The translations under genes and the position numbers were made by a program. A stretch of DNA of 35,617 nucleotides from Sphaerochaetaceae bacterium (lineage in GTDB: Bacteria > Spirochaetota > Spirochaetia > Sphaerochaetales > Sphaerochaetaceae). This document shows, piece after piece, positions 14,734 through 23,495 of the stretch (the stretch's first letter is position 1; each line of letters opens with the position of its first letter). The notes below the pieces were generated by a model. The model saw nothing but the letters and a program-made list of their open reading frames with translations, made no database searches and was not told the DNA's origin. The stretch covers positions 13,343 to 48,959 of the forward strand of contig JAQUYU010000004.1 of NCBI GenBank assembly GCA_028691695.1. Reading direction: 5' to 3'.

Positions 14734-15840
14734 ATGAGAATCAGAATCACAGACCTGGTTCAGAAAGGACAGGGAATAGGACGCTGCGAGGACGGAAGAG
14801 TGATCTTCGTCTCGGGCGCCCTTCCCGGAGAGCTTGTAGATGTCCAGGTGACCAGGGAGAAGAAGGACTTCCTGATGGGAAATGCCGTTTCGGTGATCGA
14901 AAGCTCGCCGGACCGGACAGTCCCCGTCTGCCCGCTGTACGGAATCTGCGGAGGCTGCAACCTGATGCACCTCAGATACGAGGCGCAGCTTTCAGCGAAG
15001 AAGAAGTTATTCCTGGACACGCTGCACCAATTCCATGCGCTTGACAAGTCCCCGTCCTTCCAGATGGAGGCGCCGGCATCAGGCAAGAGCCTAGGCTACA
15101 GAACCAGAGTCCGATTCGAGATCAAGGACTCAAGCGCCGGTTTCTTCCGATCAGGAAGCAATGAATTCGTCGCTGTTCAGTCCTGCCCTGTGCTTGATCC
15201 CGAGATTAATGCCTTGCTCGTTCATCCTGAGAAGCTGGCTGCAGTGGCCAATGGAGGAGAAGCAGCAGTATGCATGAGTTCAAACGGTCCTCTTTTAGGA
15301 CGTGAAAACGGATTTGCGACCATCATGGGCAAGACGCTGCCTGTTTCAAACAGCGTGTTCTTTCAGTCAAACCTCTCTCTGCTGCCTGAGATGATTGATT
15401 ACATAGTCTCTCTCGTTCAAGGAGAGAACGTCATGGATCTGTTCTCTGGAATCGGAACGTTCTCTGCTTTCCTTGAGGACCATCACAAGGTCATCGCCGT
15501 TGAAAGGGATCCCCATTGCCTGGCTCTTGCCAGAATGCATCTGAAATCAACTGAGTTCTTCACAAGAAGCGTGGAGGATTTCAAGTTCACCAAGTGGGCT
15601 CAGACCATCATCGTCGACCCGCCTAGGACAGGACTTGACAAAAAAGTGCCTGCCCAGCTAGGAAAGCTCGGCGCAAGTCGTATAATATATGCAAGCTGCG
15701 ACAGCGTAACGTTCGCACGCGATGCCGCTTTGTTCAGCGAGCTGGGCTATGCCCTGACAAGCTCAAGGATATTTGATTTTTACCCGCAGACATCCCACAT
15801 GGAGTCTGTGAACGTTCTTGACAGGAGGACTGGGAAATGA
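14734..15840 (+). CDS. RNA m5U methyltransferase with TRAM domain (RlmD/RumA family)
   Basis: 368 residues from the ATG at 14734; a GTG at 14728 overlapping the pepF stop is the alternative, and neither has a strong SD. Residues about 3-60 form a TRAM RNA-binding domain. C66-x5-C72-x2-C75 plus C151 form the Fe-S cluster of this family. The SAM-binding region is LFSGIGTFS near 236-244. DPPRTG (296-301) and the nucleophile Cys322 in ASCDS complete the catalytic site. It makes 5-methyluridine in RNA using SAM. The TRAM domain and Fe-S site favour 23S rRNA (RlmD or RlmCD) over tRNA (TrmA). At 368 residues it is shorter than E. coli RlmD (433). Confidence 0.88.
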   Translation: MRIRITDLVQKGQGIGRCEDGRVIFVSGALPGELVDVQVTREKKDFLMGNAVSVIESSPDRTVPVCPLYGICGGCNLMHLRYEAQLSAKKKLFLDTLHQFHALDKSPSFQMEAPASGKSLGYRTRVRFEIKDSSAGFFRSGSNEFVAVQSCPVLDPEINALLVHPEKLAAVANGGEAAVCMSSNGPLLGRENGFATIMGKTLPVSNSVFFQSNLSLLPEMIDYIVSLVQGENVMDLFSGIGTFSAFLEDHHKVIAVERDPHCLALARMHLKSTEFFTRSVEDFKFTKWAQTIIVDPPRTGLDKKVPAQLGKLGASRIIYASCDSVTFARDAALFSELGYALTSSRIFDFYPQTSHMESVNVLDRRTGK

Positions 15841-17744
15841 AAGACGGATTCATCAAGGTGGCTGCAGCCACTCCTTCGATAAGGGTGGCAGACTGCGTTT
15901 ACAACACATCCAAGATCCTTGAGCTCATCAAGAAAGCCCAGAGCGAAGACGTGAAGCTGCTTGTGCTTCCTGAGCTCTGCGTCACAGGCTACACCTGCGG
16001 CGACCTGTTCTTCCAGCAGGCGCTGATTGAAAGCTCAAGAGAAGCTGTAGGCAAGATTGTCGAAAGCGTTCCGAAGGATCTCATCGTGATATTCGGCTGC
16101 CCTGTGGAATTCCGCGGCAAGCTGTTCAACTGCGCCTGCGTTGCAAACGATGGCAGGATCCTCGGGCTGGTGCCCAAGGTCAACATCCCGAACTATCAGG
16201 AATTCTACGAATGCCGCTGGTTCACCCCTGCCCTGAGCCAGCCTCAGAAGATCAGCTTCGCGGGATACGATACCGTACTGTTCAACAAGCTCATCTTCGC
16301 ATGCAATCAGATTCCGCTGTTCAGGCTCTCGGTCGAAATATGCGAAGATATCTGGGTTCCGAATCCGCCTAGCGTATCTCATGTGGTAAATGGAGCCACT
16401 GTCATAGCAAACCTTTCCGCAAGCGATGAGTTTGCAGGCAAGTCCGCATACCGCTCAAGTCTCATTTGCGGGCAGAGCGCAAGGCTCATCTGCTCTTACA
16501 TCTATGCAGATGCCGGTGAAGGAGAATCAACATCCGATCTGGTGTTCGTAGGTCACAACATGATCTGCGAGGATGGCGAGTTTCTCGCCCAGCACAGGGA
16601 ATCCGAGGATAGCCTCCTGATCTCTGAGATCGATGTCAAGAAAATTGACCATGAGCGCAAGCTAAGGAACACTTTCGGCTGTGCAGACGACCCGACGTAC
16701 ATCTATGTCCCGTTCGACATGGATCTGGAGCAGACCGTTCTTACCAGGAAATTCGAGAAGTTCCCATTCGTTCCGGAGAAGGACTCCCAGCTCTATTCGC
16801 GCTGCAACAACATCATCAGGCTTCAAGCCCTGGCACTAAAGAGACGGTTCATCCATACCGGCTCCAAGACAGCCGTGATCGGGCTTTCAGGCGGTCTGGA
16901 CTCGACCCTTGCGCTTCTGGTGACAGTCAAGTCATTCGAAATGCTTTCAAAGAACCGCAAGGACATCATTGCTGTTACCATGCCATGCTTCGGGACAACG
17001 TCGCGGACCCGTTCCAATGCTGAGAAGCTTGCCCAGGCCTATGGCTGCACACTCAGGGTGATCGACATCAAGGATGCAGTGGACCAGCACTTCTCTGACA
17101 TCGGACATGACCCAGAGGTACACAACGTAGTATATGAGAACTCGCAGGCTCGCGAAAGGACTCAGATCCTTATGGATATTGCAAACGAACTCAACGGTCT
17201 GGTCATAGGAACGGGAGATCTTTCAGAGCTTGCTCTAGGATGGGCAACCTTCAACGGCGATCACATGTCCAACTATGCAGTCAACGCCGGAGTTCCAAAG
17301 ACCCTTGTAAGGGCGCTTGTGACGGTGATTGCCGACAATAGCTCTGGAGAACTCGCTGAGGTGCTGCATGACATTGTGGACACCCCTGTGAGTCCTGAGC
17401 TTCTTCCATCCGATCCGAACGGCAGGATAACCCAGAACACAGAGAATATCGTGGGGCCGTATGAGCTTCACGACTTCTTCCTCTACCATATGCTCAGATG
17501 GGGTCATGCGCCTTCAAAGATCTTCAGAATGGCCTGCTATGCATTCCAGGACACATATGCTCCAGAAATAATTGAAAAATGGCTTAGAATCTTCTATCGC
17601 AGGTTCTTCACCCAGCAGTTCAAGCGTTCATGCATGCCTGACGGACCTAAGGTAGGATCTGTTGCTCTTTCTCCACGAGGGGACCTGAGAATGCCGTCCG
17701 ATGCCTGCATGGCAATATGGATGGATGATCTGGAAGAAGTCTGA
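15837..17744 (+). CDS. nadE: glutamine-dependent NAD+ synthetase
   Basis: 635 residues. It makes NAD from nicotinate adenine dinucleotide, ATP and glutamine. The N-terminal nitrilase-like glutaminase domain (about 1-290) has the Glu46-Lys114-Cys169 triad in [17 protein letters not shown] and EICEDIW. The C-terminal synthetase domain has the pyrophosphatase P-loop SGGLDS (351-356) and the conserved [15 protein letters not shown] block. Both halves are complete, so ammonia can come from glutamine without a partner. The ATG overlaps the methyltransferase stop by 4 bp (ATGA), with AGGAGG upstream. The stop codon directly abuts the stop codon of the convergent response-regulator gene, with no intergenic base. 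Confidence 0.96.
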   Translation: MKDGFIKVAAATPSIRVADCVYNTSKILELIKKAQSEDVKLLVLPELCVTGYTCGDLFFQQALIESSREAVGKIVESVPKDLIVIFGCPVEFRGKLFNCACVANDGRILGLVPKVNIPNYQEFYECRWFTPALSQPQKISFAGYDTVLFNKLIFACNQIPLFRLSVEICEDIWVPNPPSVSHVVNGATVIANLSASDEFAGKSAYRSSLICGQSARLICSYIYADAGEGESTSDLVFVGHNMICEDGEFLAQHRESEDSLLISEIDVKKIDHERKLRNTFGCADDPTYIYVPFDMDLEQTVLTRKFEKFPFVPEKDSQLYSRCNNIIRLQALALKRRFIHTGSKTAVIGLSGGLDSTLALLVTVKSFEMLSKNRKDIIAVTMPCFGTTSRTRSNAEKLAQAYGCTLRVIDIKDAVDQHFSDIGHDPEVHNVVYENSQARERTQILMDIANELNGLVIGTGDLSELALGWATFNGDHMSNYAVNAGVPKTLVRALVTVIADNSSGELAEVLHDIVDTPVSPELLPSDPNGRITQNTENIVGPYELHDFFLYHMLRWGHAPSKIFRMACYAFQDTYAPEIIEKWLRIFYRRFFTQQFKRSCMPDGPKVGSVALSPRGDLRMPSDACMAIWMDDLEEV

Positions 17745-19106
17745 TCAGATATCCAGATTGTACTCTGCAATCTTAGAAATAAGGGTTCGCCGGGTTATGC
17801 CAAGCTCTGAAGCAGCCTTCGTCCGGTTGCCTTCCCATCGGTGAAGTGCATTGATGATGGACTCTTTCTCAATTTCCTTGAGGCTTTTCTGAGGAGGAAG
17901 CTTTGAAGGAACCATCATTGCATCAGGTGCCTGCTCTGTGCCGGGGCGTGATACGCTGCCTCTGAGATCCAGGCAGTCTTCGTTGATCAGGTTTGAATCA
18001 GCAAAGATCACAGCCCGCTCGAGAATGTTCTCAAGCTCTCTGACATTGCCATAGAAGCTATGGTTCTTGAGCATGTTCATTGCCTCGACGGTGAATCCAT
18101 CGATATGCCGCCCCATCTCCTTGTTGAGCCTTGAGAGGATCTGAGCCGAAAGCGGCTCGATGTCCATGGGCCTTGCCCGAAGCGGCGGTATGATTATCCT
18201 CACAACATTTAGCCTATAGAACAGATCTTCACGGAAATCACCATTGCGAACCATCTCTTCGAGGTTCTTGTTGGTTGCGCAGATTATCCTTGCATTGATC
18301 GGAATCTGAACAGTGCCTCCGAGCCTGGTGATCTTGCGGTCCTGGAGAACTCTGAGGATCTTCACCTGCAGAGGACGAGGCATATCGCCAATCTCATCGA
18401 GAAACAGCGTTCCGCCGCTTGCAAGCTCGAACATTCCTACCTTGCGTGCAATGGCACCGGTGAAAGCGCCTTTCTCATGCCCGAACAGTTCGCTTTCAAG
18501 CAGGTTCTCAGGCACTCCGCCGATATTGATCGCCACGAACGGGCCGCCTGATACAAGCGAATGGCCGTGGATGCTTCTGGCGACTACTTCCTTTCCAGTG
18601 CCGCTCTCACCAGTGATGAGAACATTCGCATTGCTCTGCGAAACTTTGGAAATGACATCCCTGATCTGCATTATCTCCGGAGAAATCCCTGTAAGCATGT
18701 CTGCTGGGACATTCTTCAGCTCAGTGCTCTGGACCATCCTTGCCAGGTCACGGGCCTTCACAAGGGTCGAGATCCGAAGGATCAGCTCCTCGGGGTTGAA
18801 AGGTTTGACCAGATAGTCCTGCGCCCCTTCCTTGAGAGCCTCGACGGCATCGGATATCTCGCCATGAGCGGAAATCATTATAGCCGGCATTGAAAGCCCA
18901 TTGAGCCTCATCCATTTGAGCAGCTCGATTCCATCAATTCCCGGCATCTTGAGATCAATCACGCAGATGTCATAGGGACTGTCGCAGAGCATCCGCTGTG
19001 CCGAAAGTCCATTCTCGGCGCCATCGCACTCCATGCCCTCGACCTTGAGGTATCTTGCAAGCACATTTCTGATGTTATCTTCATCGTCTACAATAAGAAC
19101 TCTCAT
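17745..19106 (-). CDS. NtrC-family sigma-54-dependent response regulator
   Basis: 453 residues. The receiver domain (1-120) has acidic pocket residues Asp7-Asp8, phosphoacceptor Asp51 and Lys101. The AAA+ domain has Walker A GESGTGKE (166-173), the sigma-54 contact loop GAFTGA (213-218) intact, and Walker B FLDE ending at 238. A Fis-type helix-turn-helix ends the protein (about 415-450, KAASELGITRRTLISKI). It should activate RpoN-dependent promoters when phosphorylated by the kinase encoded just upstream, whose stop it overlaps by 4 bp. Co-transcription with the efflux genes suggests it responds to envelope or toxic-compound stress, but no clear -24/-12 site was found before the operon, so its targets may be elsewhere. 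Confidence 0.95.
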   Translation of the reverse strand: MRVLIVDDEDNIRNVLARYLKVEGMECDGAENGLSAQRMLCDSPYDICVIDLKMPGIDGIELLKWMRLNGLSMPAIMISAHGEISDAVEALKEGAQDYLVKPFNPEELILRISTLVKARDLARMVQSTELKNVPADMLTGISPEIMQIRDVISKVSQSNANVLITGESGTGKEVVARSIHGHSLVSGGPFVAINIGGVPENLLESELFGHEKGAFTGAIARKVGMFELASGGTLFLDEIGDMPRPLQVKILRVLQDRKITRLGGTVQIPINARIICATNKNLEEMVRNGDFREDLFYRLNVVRIIIPPLRARPMDIEPLSAQILSRLNKEMGRHIDGFTVEAMNMLKNHSFYGNVRELENILERAVIFADSNLINEDCLDLRGSVSRPGTEQAPDAMMVPSKLPPQKSLKEIEKESIINALHRWEGNRTKAASELGITRRTLISKIAEYNLDI

Positions 19107-20464
19107 GTCGTGCTCCCTTTCCTTTCATCTTCTGCACGGGTCTTGAGCATAGCATGTGCGAACTTGATAGGAATCATTGAGATCACCACTTCAGCTTTCG
19201 TGCCGCCGCCTTCACGTTCGGAAAGCGTAACCGTGCCGCCGCGCGCTTTCAGAAACTGCCTGGTTATCGAAAGACCAATGCCGGATCCGTGTATCTTTGT
19301 CGTGAAGAACGGATCGAAGAACTTGCTCCTATCACCCTTTGGAAGCCCGTCGCCACGGTCGAGAACCGAAATCGAAAGCTGGCTCTTGCGGCGCTCGACG
19401 ATATCAACCTGGACCTGAGGATCACGGCCTGTGCAGCTTTCAGTGGCATTCTTAATCAGATTCTCGAACACAGACCTTGCACGATCGGGATCGAACTCAA
19501 TGTATGCCTCCTTGAGGCTTGAAGGCGTGAATTCAATCCTGTTCGGAAACAGATTCTTGATCCCTTCAAGAAAGCTTCGAACTTCAATCAGCGCAGGATC
19601 TCCAAGCGGGTTGCGCAGGAAATCGCTCACTTTATTGGTAAGCTGGGTAAGCCTCAGAATCTCCTGATCGATTACAGCAAGGTCGCTTCTGTACTCAGGA
19701 GGCAGCTCCTTCTTCAGCAGGGCAGTCTGGATGGTCATCGCCGAAAGCGGATTCTTTATTTCATGGGCAAGCGTCCTTGCAGCAGCTCCTAGGCTCACAA
19801 GGCTTTCCTGACGTGAAAGCATCTCCTTGTACTTGCGGTTGTTGTTGAAAAGCCTGATGAACACCAGAAAGACAAGAACAAGAGCTGCTAATGCGATTGC
19901 AGTGAGCAGCCAGATTCTTGTGACGGCCCGTGAATACGAGCTTCCATCCATCACGACATAGAGAATCTCCGGAAAATCAAGATCAGTGGAAAGCGAGCCG
20001 CTCTCATCGAGGACCAGAGCTCCGGCATCAAGGTCAATCGAAAGGCGTGCAAGCCTCATGTAACGAAGAACGCCTGTCTTGCGGTCAAAGCTGTAGATTC
20101 CATATGAGGCATCGCCATCCTGGGTGGAATTGAATTCCATGTTCCCATATGGAAGTGCATAAGGTACCGATCCGAGGTATCGATAAAGACGTCCAGTGCT
20201 GGAATAGATGCCGATTCCAATGACGCTTTCATCGCTCATGATCTGAGTGGCTTTGGTCGAATCCTGATTCTCCGACCATGCCATGTAAATCGAATTGAAA
20301 GAGCGCTCTGCTTCTGTCTTCATCAGAAGGCTCTCTTTCTCAACAGAAGAGAATCCGACGAAAAGAATCATCGCTGTGATCAGACAGAAGAGCAGTCCAA
20401 GCAGCACATACGCCACTATCTTGTCCTTGGAAGCAAAAAAATCAGCAAAGCTCTTTGTATTCAT
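19103..20464 (-). CDS. NtrB-like membrane sensor histidine kinase
   Basis: 453 residues. TM1 is at about 15-37 and TM2 at about 184-205, enclosing a sensor domain of about 145 residues outside the membrane. The dimerisation/H-box has His234 in LAHEIKNPLSA. The catalytic domain has N-box ENLIKNA, G1 DRGDGLP and G2 GSGIGLS. The HEIKNPL form is typical of NtrB-like kinases that pair with NtrC regulators, matching the next gene. The gene starts 2 bp after the permease stop with a weak SD, so translation is probably coupled to the permease. The ligand is unknown. Confidence 0.93.
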   Translation of the reverse strand: MNTKSFADFFASKDKIVAYVLLGLLFCLITAMILFVGFSSVEKESLLMKTEAERSFNSIYMAWSENQDSTKATQIMSDESVIGIGIYSSTGRLYRYLGSVPYALPYGNMEFNSTQDGDASYGIYSFDRKTGVLRYMRLARLSIDLDAGALVLDESGSLSTDLDFPEILYVVMDGSSYSRAVTRIWLLTAIALAALVLVFLVFIRLFNNNRKYKEMLSRQESLVSLGAAARTLAHEIKNPLSAMTIQTALLKKELPPEYRSDLAVIDQEILRLTQLTNKVSDFLRNPLGDPALIEVRSFLEGIKNLFPNRIEFTPSSLKEAYIEFDPDRARSVFENLIKNATESCTGRDPQVQVDIVERRKSQLSISVLDRGDGLPKGDRSKFFDPFFTTKIHGSGIGLSITRQFLKARGGTVTLSEREGGGTKAEVVISMIPIKFAHAMLKTRAEDERKGSTT

Positions 20465-20466
20465 CT

Positions 20467-21648
20467 CTATTCGTAGTTCAACGATTCAATAGGATCAAGC
20501 TTGGCTGCCTTCCTGGCTGGATACCATCCGAAGAACAAGCCGATGACCATTGAAAAGCCCACTGCAATAATATATGAAGAATACGAAATGTGCAACGTCC
20601 ATGAAACAAGGTTAGTCACTGCAACGCTTATTCCAGTGCCTAGGATTATTCCCAGGAAGCCACCAACAAGCGTAAGTGCAATCGCCTCGGTTATGAACTG
20701 TCCCATTATATCGGAATTGGTCGCCCCAAGAGCTTTGCGCACCCCGATTTCCCTGGTTCGCTCAGAGACGCTCACAAGCATTATATTCATGATTCCAATT
20801 CCGCCGACAACAAGCGAAATCGCCGCTATTGCCGCAAGGAAAGTGCTGAATGTCCCTGTTATGCTCTGAGCCATCTCGGCAAGAGTAGCTGGCGAAAACA
20901 GATTGTATGAATCGCTTCCAACAAGCGAATCAAGATAAGATGTGATCGAATCTCCGATGGCTATCGGATCCTCTCCATCGGCGGTCCTGACAACGTAGGT
21001 TCCAACCATGCTTACCTTTCGGAAACGCTGGGTGTATGTATTGTAAGGAACATAGACATAGTTATCGAACGCTACCGACAGCATGGCATCCTTGCTCTCC
21101 ATGACGCCAACCACCTGATAGCTCTTCGCCTGGGTTCGGAAGATGCTTATGTACTGTCCTACGGCATTGCCGTCAGGGAACAGCTCCTCTGCAACATCAG
21201 CTCCAAGAACGCAGACCTGACGCTTGAAGATATTATCCTCCTGCGAGAAGAATTCCCCGCTCTCGGCATCATAGTTCATGAGCTCAGCGTAGTTCGAAGG
21301 CACTCCTGCAAGCTGTGCAGTAGTCGTCTCCTGCTGATTCCTGAAATTGGCATTGCTCGTGTTCATGGGAAGCACGAAATCTATTCCGTTGATTTCGCTC
21401 TTCAGCGTCTCGCAGAACTGCTCATCGAACGTCTCAGAGCTCTTCTGTCCAGATACGGGGAAGATCGAGACCATCTCAAGCCCGCCTGCTGAAATGCTGT
21501 CAGTGATGCTCTCTGTAGCGCTGTTTCCAAGCGTCAGGATTGCCACTACGGCTCCGACGCCTATAATGATTCCCAGAAGAGACAGAAGCGTTCTCATCTT
21601 GTTGGCCTTCATCGAGGCAAATGCAAGCTTTGTATTCTCCCAGATCAT
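20467..21648 (-). CDS. MacB-type ABC transporter permease
   Basis: 393 residues. The ATG at 21648 is chosen because GGAG lies 7 bp upstream and it starts 1 bp after the ATPase stop; the longer frame from 21672 overlaps the ATPase gene. One N-terminal membrane segment (about 20-42) precedes a large extracytoplasmic domain (about 45-260), followed by three C-terminal segments. The cytoplasmic loop has the family pattern ERTREIGVRKALGA, and the end reads PARKAAKLDPIESL. This is the MacB/LolC fold, a mechanotransmission pump that works with an adaptor and TolC instead of carrying substrate across the inner membrane. Substrate (peptide, macrolide, lipid or toxin) is unknown. Confidence 0.92.
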   Translation of the reverse strand: MIWENTKLAFASMKANKMRTLLSLLGIIIGVGAVVAILTLGNSATESITDSISAGGLEMVSIFPVSGQKSSETFDEQFCETLKSEINGIDFVLPMNTSNANFRNQQETTTAQLAGVPSNYAELMNYDAESGEFFSQEDNIFKRQVCVLGADVAEELFPDGNAVGQYISIFRTQAKSYQVVGVMESKDAMLSVAFDNYVYVPYNTYTQRFRKVSMVGTYVVRTADGEDPIAIGDSITSYLDSLVGSDSYNLFSPATLAEMAQSITGTFSTFLAAIAAISLVVGGIGIMNIMLVSVSERTREIGVRKALGATNSDIMGQFITEAIALTLVGGFLGIILGTGISVAVTNLVSWTLHISYSSYIIAVGFSMVIGLFFGWYPARKAAKLDPIESLNYE

Positions 21649-21649
21649 A

Positions 21650-22327
21650 TCACTTCTCCAATTTCCCATCACGGATCAGAATCTGACGGGAACAAGCCAT
21701 TCCAAGCTCTCTGTTATGGGTGACGAGCACTATGGTCCTGCCCTCAGAGTTGAGCTGCTCAAACAGTTCCATTATCTGATTGCCTGTCTTCGTATCAAGC
21801 GCTCCTGTCGGCTCGTCCGCAAGGATCAGCGAAGGATTGTTCACCAGAGCCCTGGCTATTGCCACTCTCTGCTTCTGCCCGCCGGAAAGCTCATTTGGCT
21901 TGTGCTTCATCCTGTCTGCAAGCCCCACGCGCTCCAGAGCCTCAGTGGCAAGTTCACGCCGCTCTTTTGGACTGACTCTTGCATAAAGCAGCGGAGTCAT
22001 GACGTTCTCAAGGGCATTGAGCTTTCCCAGCAGGTTGAACTGCTGGAACACGAAGCCTATCTTCTCGTTTCTGAGGTATGCAAGATCCCGTTCTGAGAAA
22101 TCACTGGTGTCAGTGCCATCGATTTTAAGAATCCCGCTTGTCGGCCGGTCAAGACACCCGATCAAGTTCATCAGAGTGGACTTGCCAGAACCTGACGGAC
22201 CCATGATCGAGACGAACTCGCCTTTCCTGATGTCCACATCCACACCATCGAGCGCTTTTACCAGATAATCGCCCACTATGTAGTACTTGCGGACATCAAC
22301 TGCTTCAATTACCGAATCAGATGCCAT
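21650..22327 (-). CDS. MacB/LolD-type ABC transporter ATPase
   Basis: 225 residues, a single ABC domain. Walker A is GPSGSGKS (43-50), the Q-loop is in FVFQQFNLL, the signature LSGGQKQR is near 148, and Walker B LILADEPTGALD and the switch His in VTHNRE follow. All catalytic residues are present. In MacB of E. coli the ATPase and permease are fused; here they are separate genes 1 bp apart, as in many bacteria. The gene begins 5 bp after the adaptor stop, with SD AGAGG. Confidence 0.95.
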   Translation of the reverse strand: MASDSVIEAVDVRKYYIVGDYLVKALDGVDVDIRKGEFVSIMGPSGSGKSTLMNLIGCLDRPTSGILKIDGTDTSDFSERDLAYLRNEKIGFVFQQFNLLGKLNALENVMTPLLYARVSPKERRELATEALERVGLADRMKHKPNELSGGQKQRVAIARALVNNPSLILADEPTGALDTKTGNQIMELFEQLNSEGRTIVLVTHNRELGMACSRQILIRDGKLEK

Positions 22328-22332
22328 TGGAT

Positions 22333-23484
22333 TTACCTCTGAGGCGGTTCTCCGCCGCCACCGCCTGGACCGCCGCCGGTATCGGAACCGCTGCTCATGC
22401 TCATCATCATCGAGGACGCTGCGTTAGTTGAAGCAGTGGTCTGCATCATCACAGTATCGCCATCAGCAATATCCCCAGAGAGAACTTGATAATACCCTTC
22501 TCCAAGGTACTTCACCGAAACCTCAACAGACTGAGTCGTTCCATCTGAAAGCTTCTTCTGGACGGTTGATACGCCTCTGGTCGTCTTGACTGCATTCTGA
22601 GGCACGAGGAGCATTGATTGAGGCTCCTGAACATCTATCACCCCTTCGAACGAGAACCCAGGCTTGAAAGCCTCTGGGAAGTCCTCGAAAAGGATCTCGA
22701 CATCCATTACTCCGATTCCAGAGCTTGTGTACCTTCCTACCATAGGAATGTATGACACTGTCGCCGTCATCGTCTTGCCGGGAACGCTGTCCGATGTCAC
22801 AGTGGCAGTCATTCCAACCTTGATGTTCTGAATATCAATCTCGTCGATCTCGACAGTTGCCTTCAGCTTGCTGTTGTCAATGATTGTAATGACAGAGCTT
22901 CCAGCCTCAAAGTAATCGTTCTCATCGACATTCACCGATGTCACGACTCCGTCGAAGTTCGCATATAGCTTGGTGTTCTCAAGAGCTTTCGTCTGGCTTT
23001 TCAGCTTCATTTCAAGCAACTTGAGCTGGCTGGCATTGCCATCGATCTTCGCAGCTTCGATGTCGTTTGTCGTGGATTCTATTGCATACTGGGCATCGCT
23101 GTCATCCAAAGTGGCAAGAAGCTGTCCTTTCGTGACCTTGTCGCCTTCAGATACAAGAACGGAAGTCACGGTTCCAGAGGACCTGAATTTCACCGACTGG
23201 GTGTCGTAAGCCTCGACCGAGCCGGAAATATCAACGGCAACCGAGTACTCTCGCTGTTCCACCTTGCCCTCTACGGTCTTCGTCACTGCTGGTGCCGCCG
23301 GCTCTTGCCATGGCAGCCTTAAGTTGACCTTGTAGAAATTGTACAGGTACACTCCGAATCCGATTATTGCAAGCACGATCACCCAGATGATGATCGAGCG
23401 GATTCTTCTCTTGGTCTCACGTTTCCTTCGATCCTGACGAATCTTGTCTTCCGTTGAAAGTACAGGTTTCGGATTATTTTCCAT
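22333..23484 (-). CDS. MacA/HlyD-family membrane fusion (adaptor) protein
   Basis: 383 residues. A basic N-terminus and one membrane segment (about 30-50) are followed by a biotinyl/lipoyl-like half motif (SGTVTSVLVSEGDKVTKGQ, about 103-121), a short helical hairpin (about 130-175) and beta-barrel domains to about 350. The tail is unusual: Met/Ser-rich, then Gly/Pro-rich ending GGGEPPQR. The role is to bridge the inner-membrane ABC pump to the TolC-like channel. SD AAGGAG is 8 bp before the ATG at 23484. The hairpin is shorter than that of MacA, so contact with TolC may be mediated differently or by a long TolC. Confidence 0.92.
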   Translation of the reverse strand: MENNPKPVLSTEDKIRQDRRKRETKRRIRSIIIWVIVLAIIGFGVYLYNFYKVNLRLPWQEPAAPAVTKTVEGKVEQREYSVAVDISGSVEAYDTQSVKFRSSGTVTSVLVSEGDKVTKGQLLATLDDSDAQYAIESTTNDIEAAKIDGNASQLKLLEMKLKSQTKALENTKLYANFDGVVTSVNVDENDYFEAGSSVITIIDNSKLKATVEIDEIDIQNIKVGMTATVTSDSVPGKTMTATVSYIPMVGRYTSSGIGVMDVEILFEDFPEAFKPGFSFEGVIDVQEPQSMLLVPQNAVKTTRGVSTVQKKLSDGTTQSVEVSVKYLGEGYYQVLSGDIADGDTVMMQTTASTNAASSMMMSMSSGSDTGGGPGGGGGEPPQR

Positions 23485-23495
23485 ATTCGTTCTCC

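Noticed and set aside
21347-22096. A 249-codon plus-strand frame across the permease/ATPase junction
   Set aside because: It lies antisense to well-supported ABC genes and shows no membrane, domain or SD features of its own.
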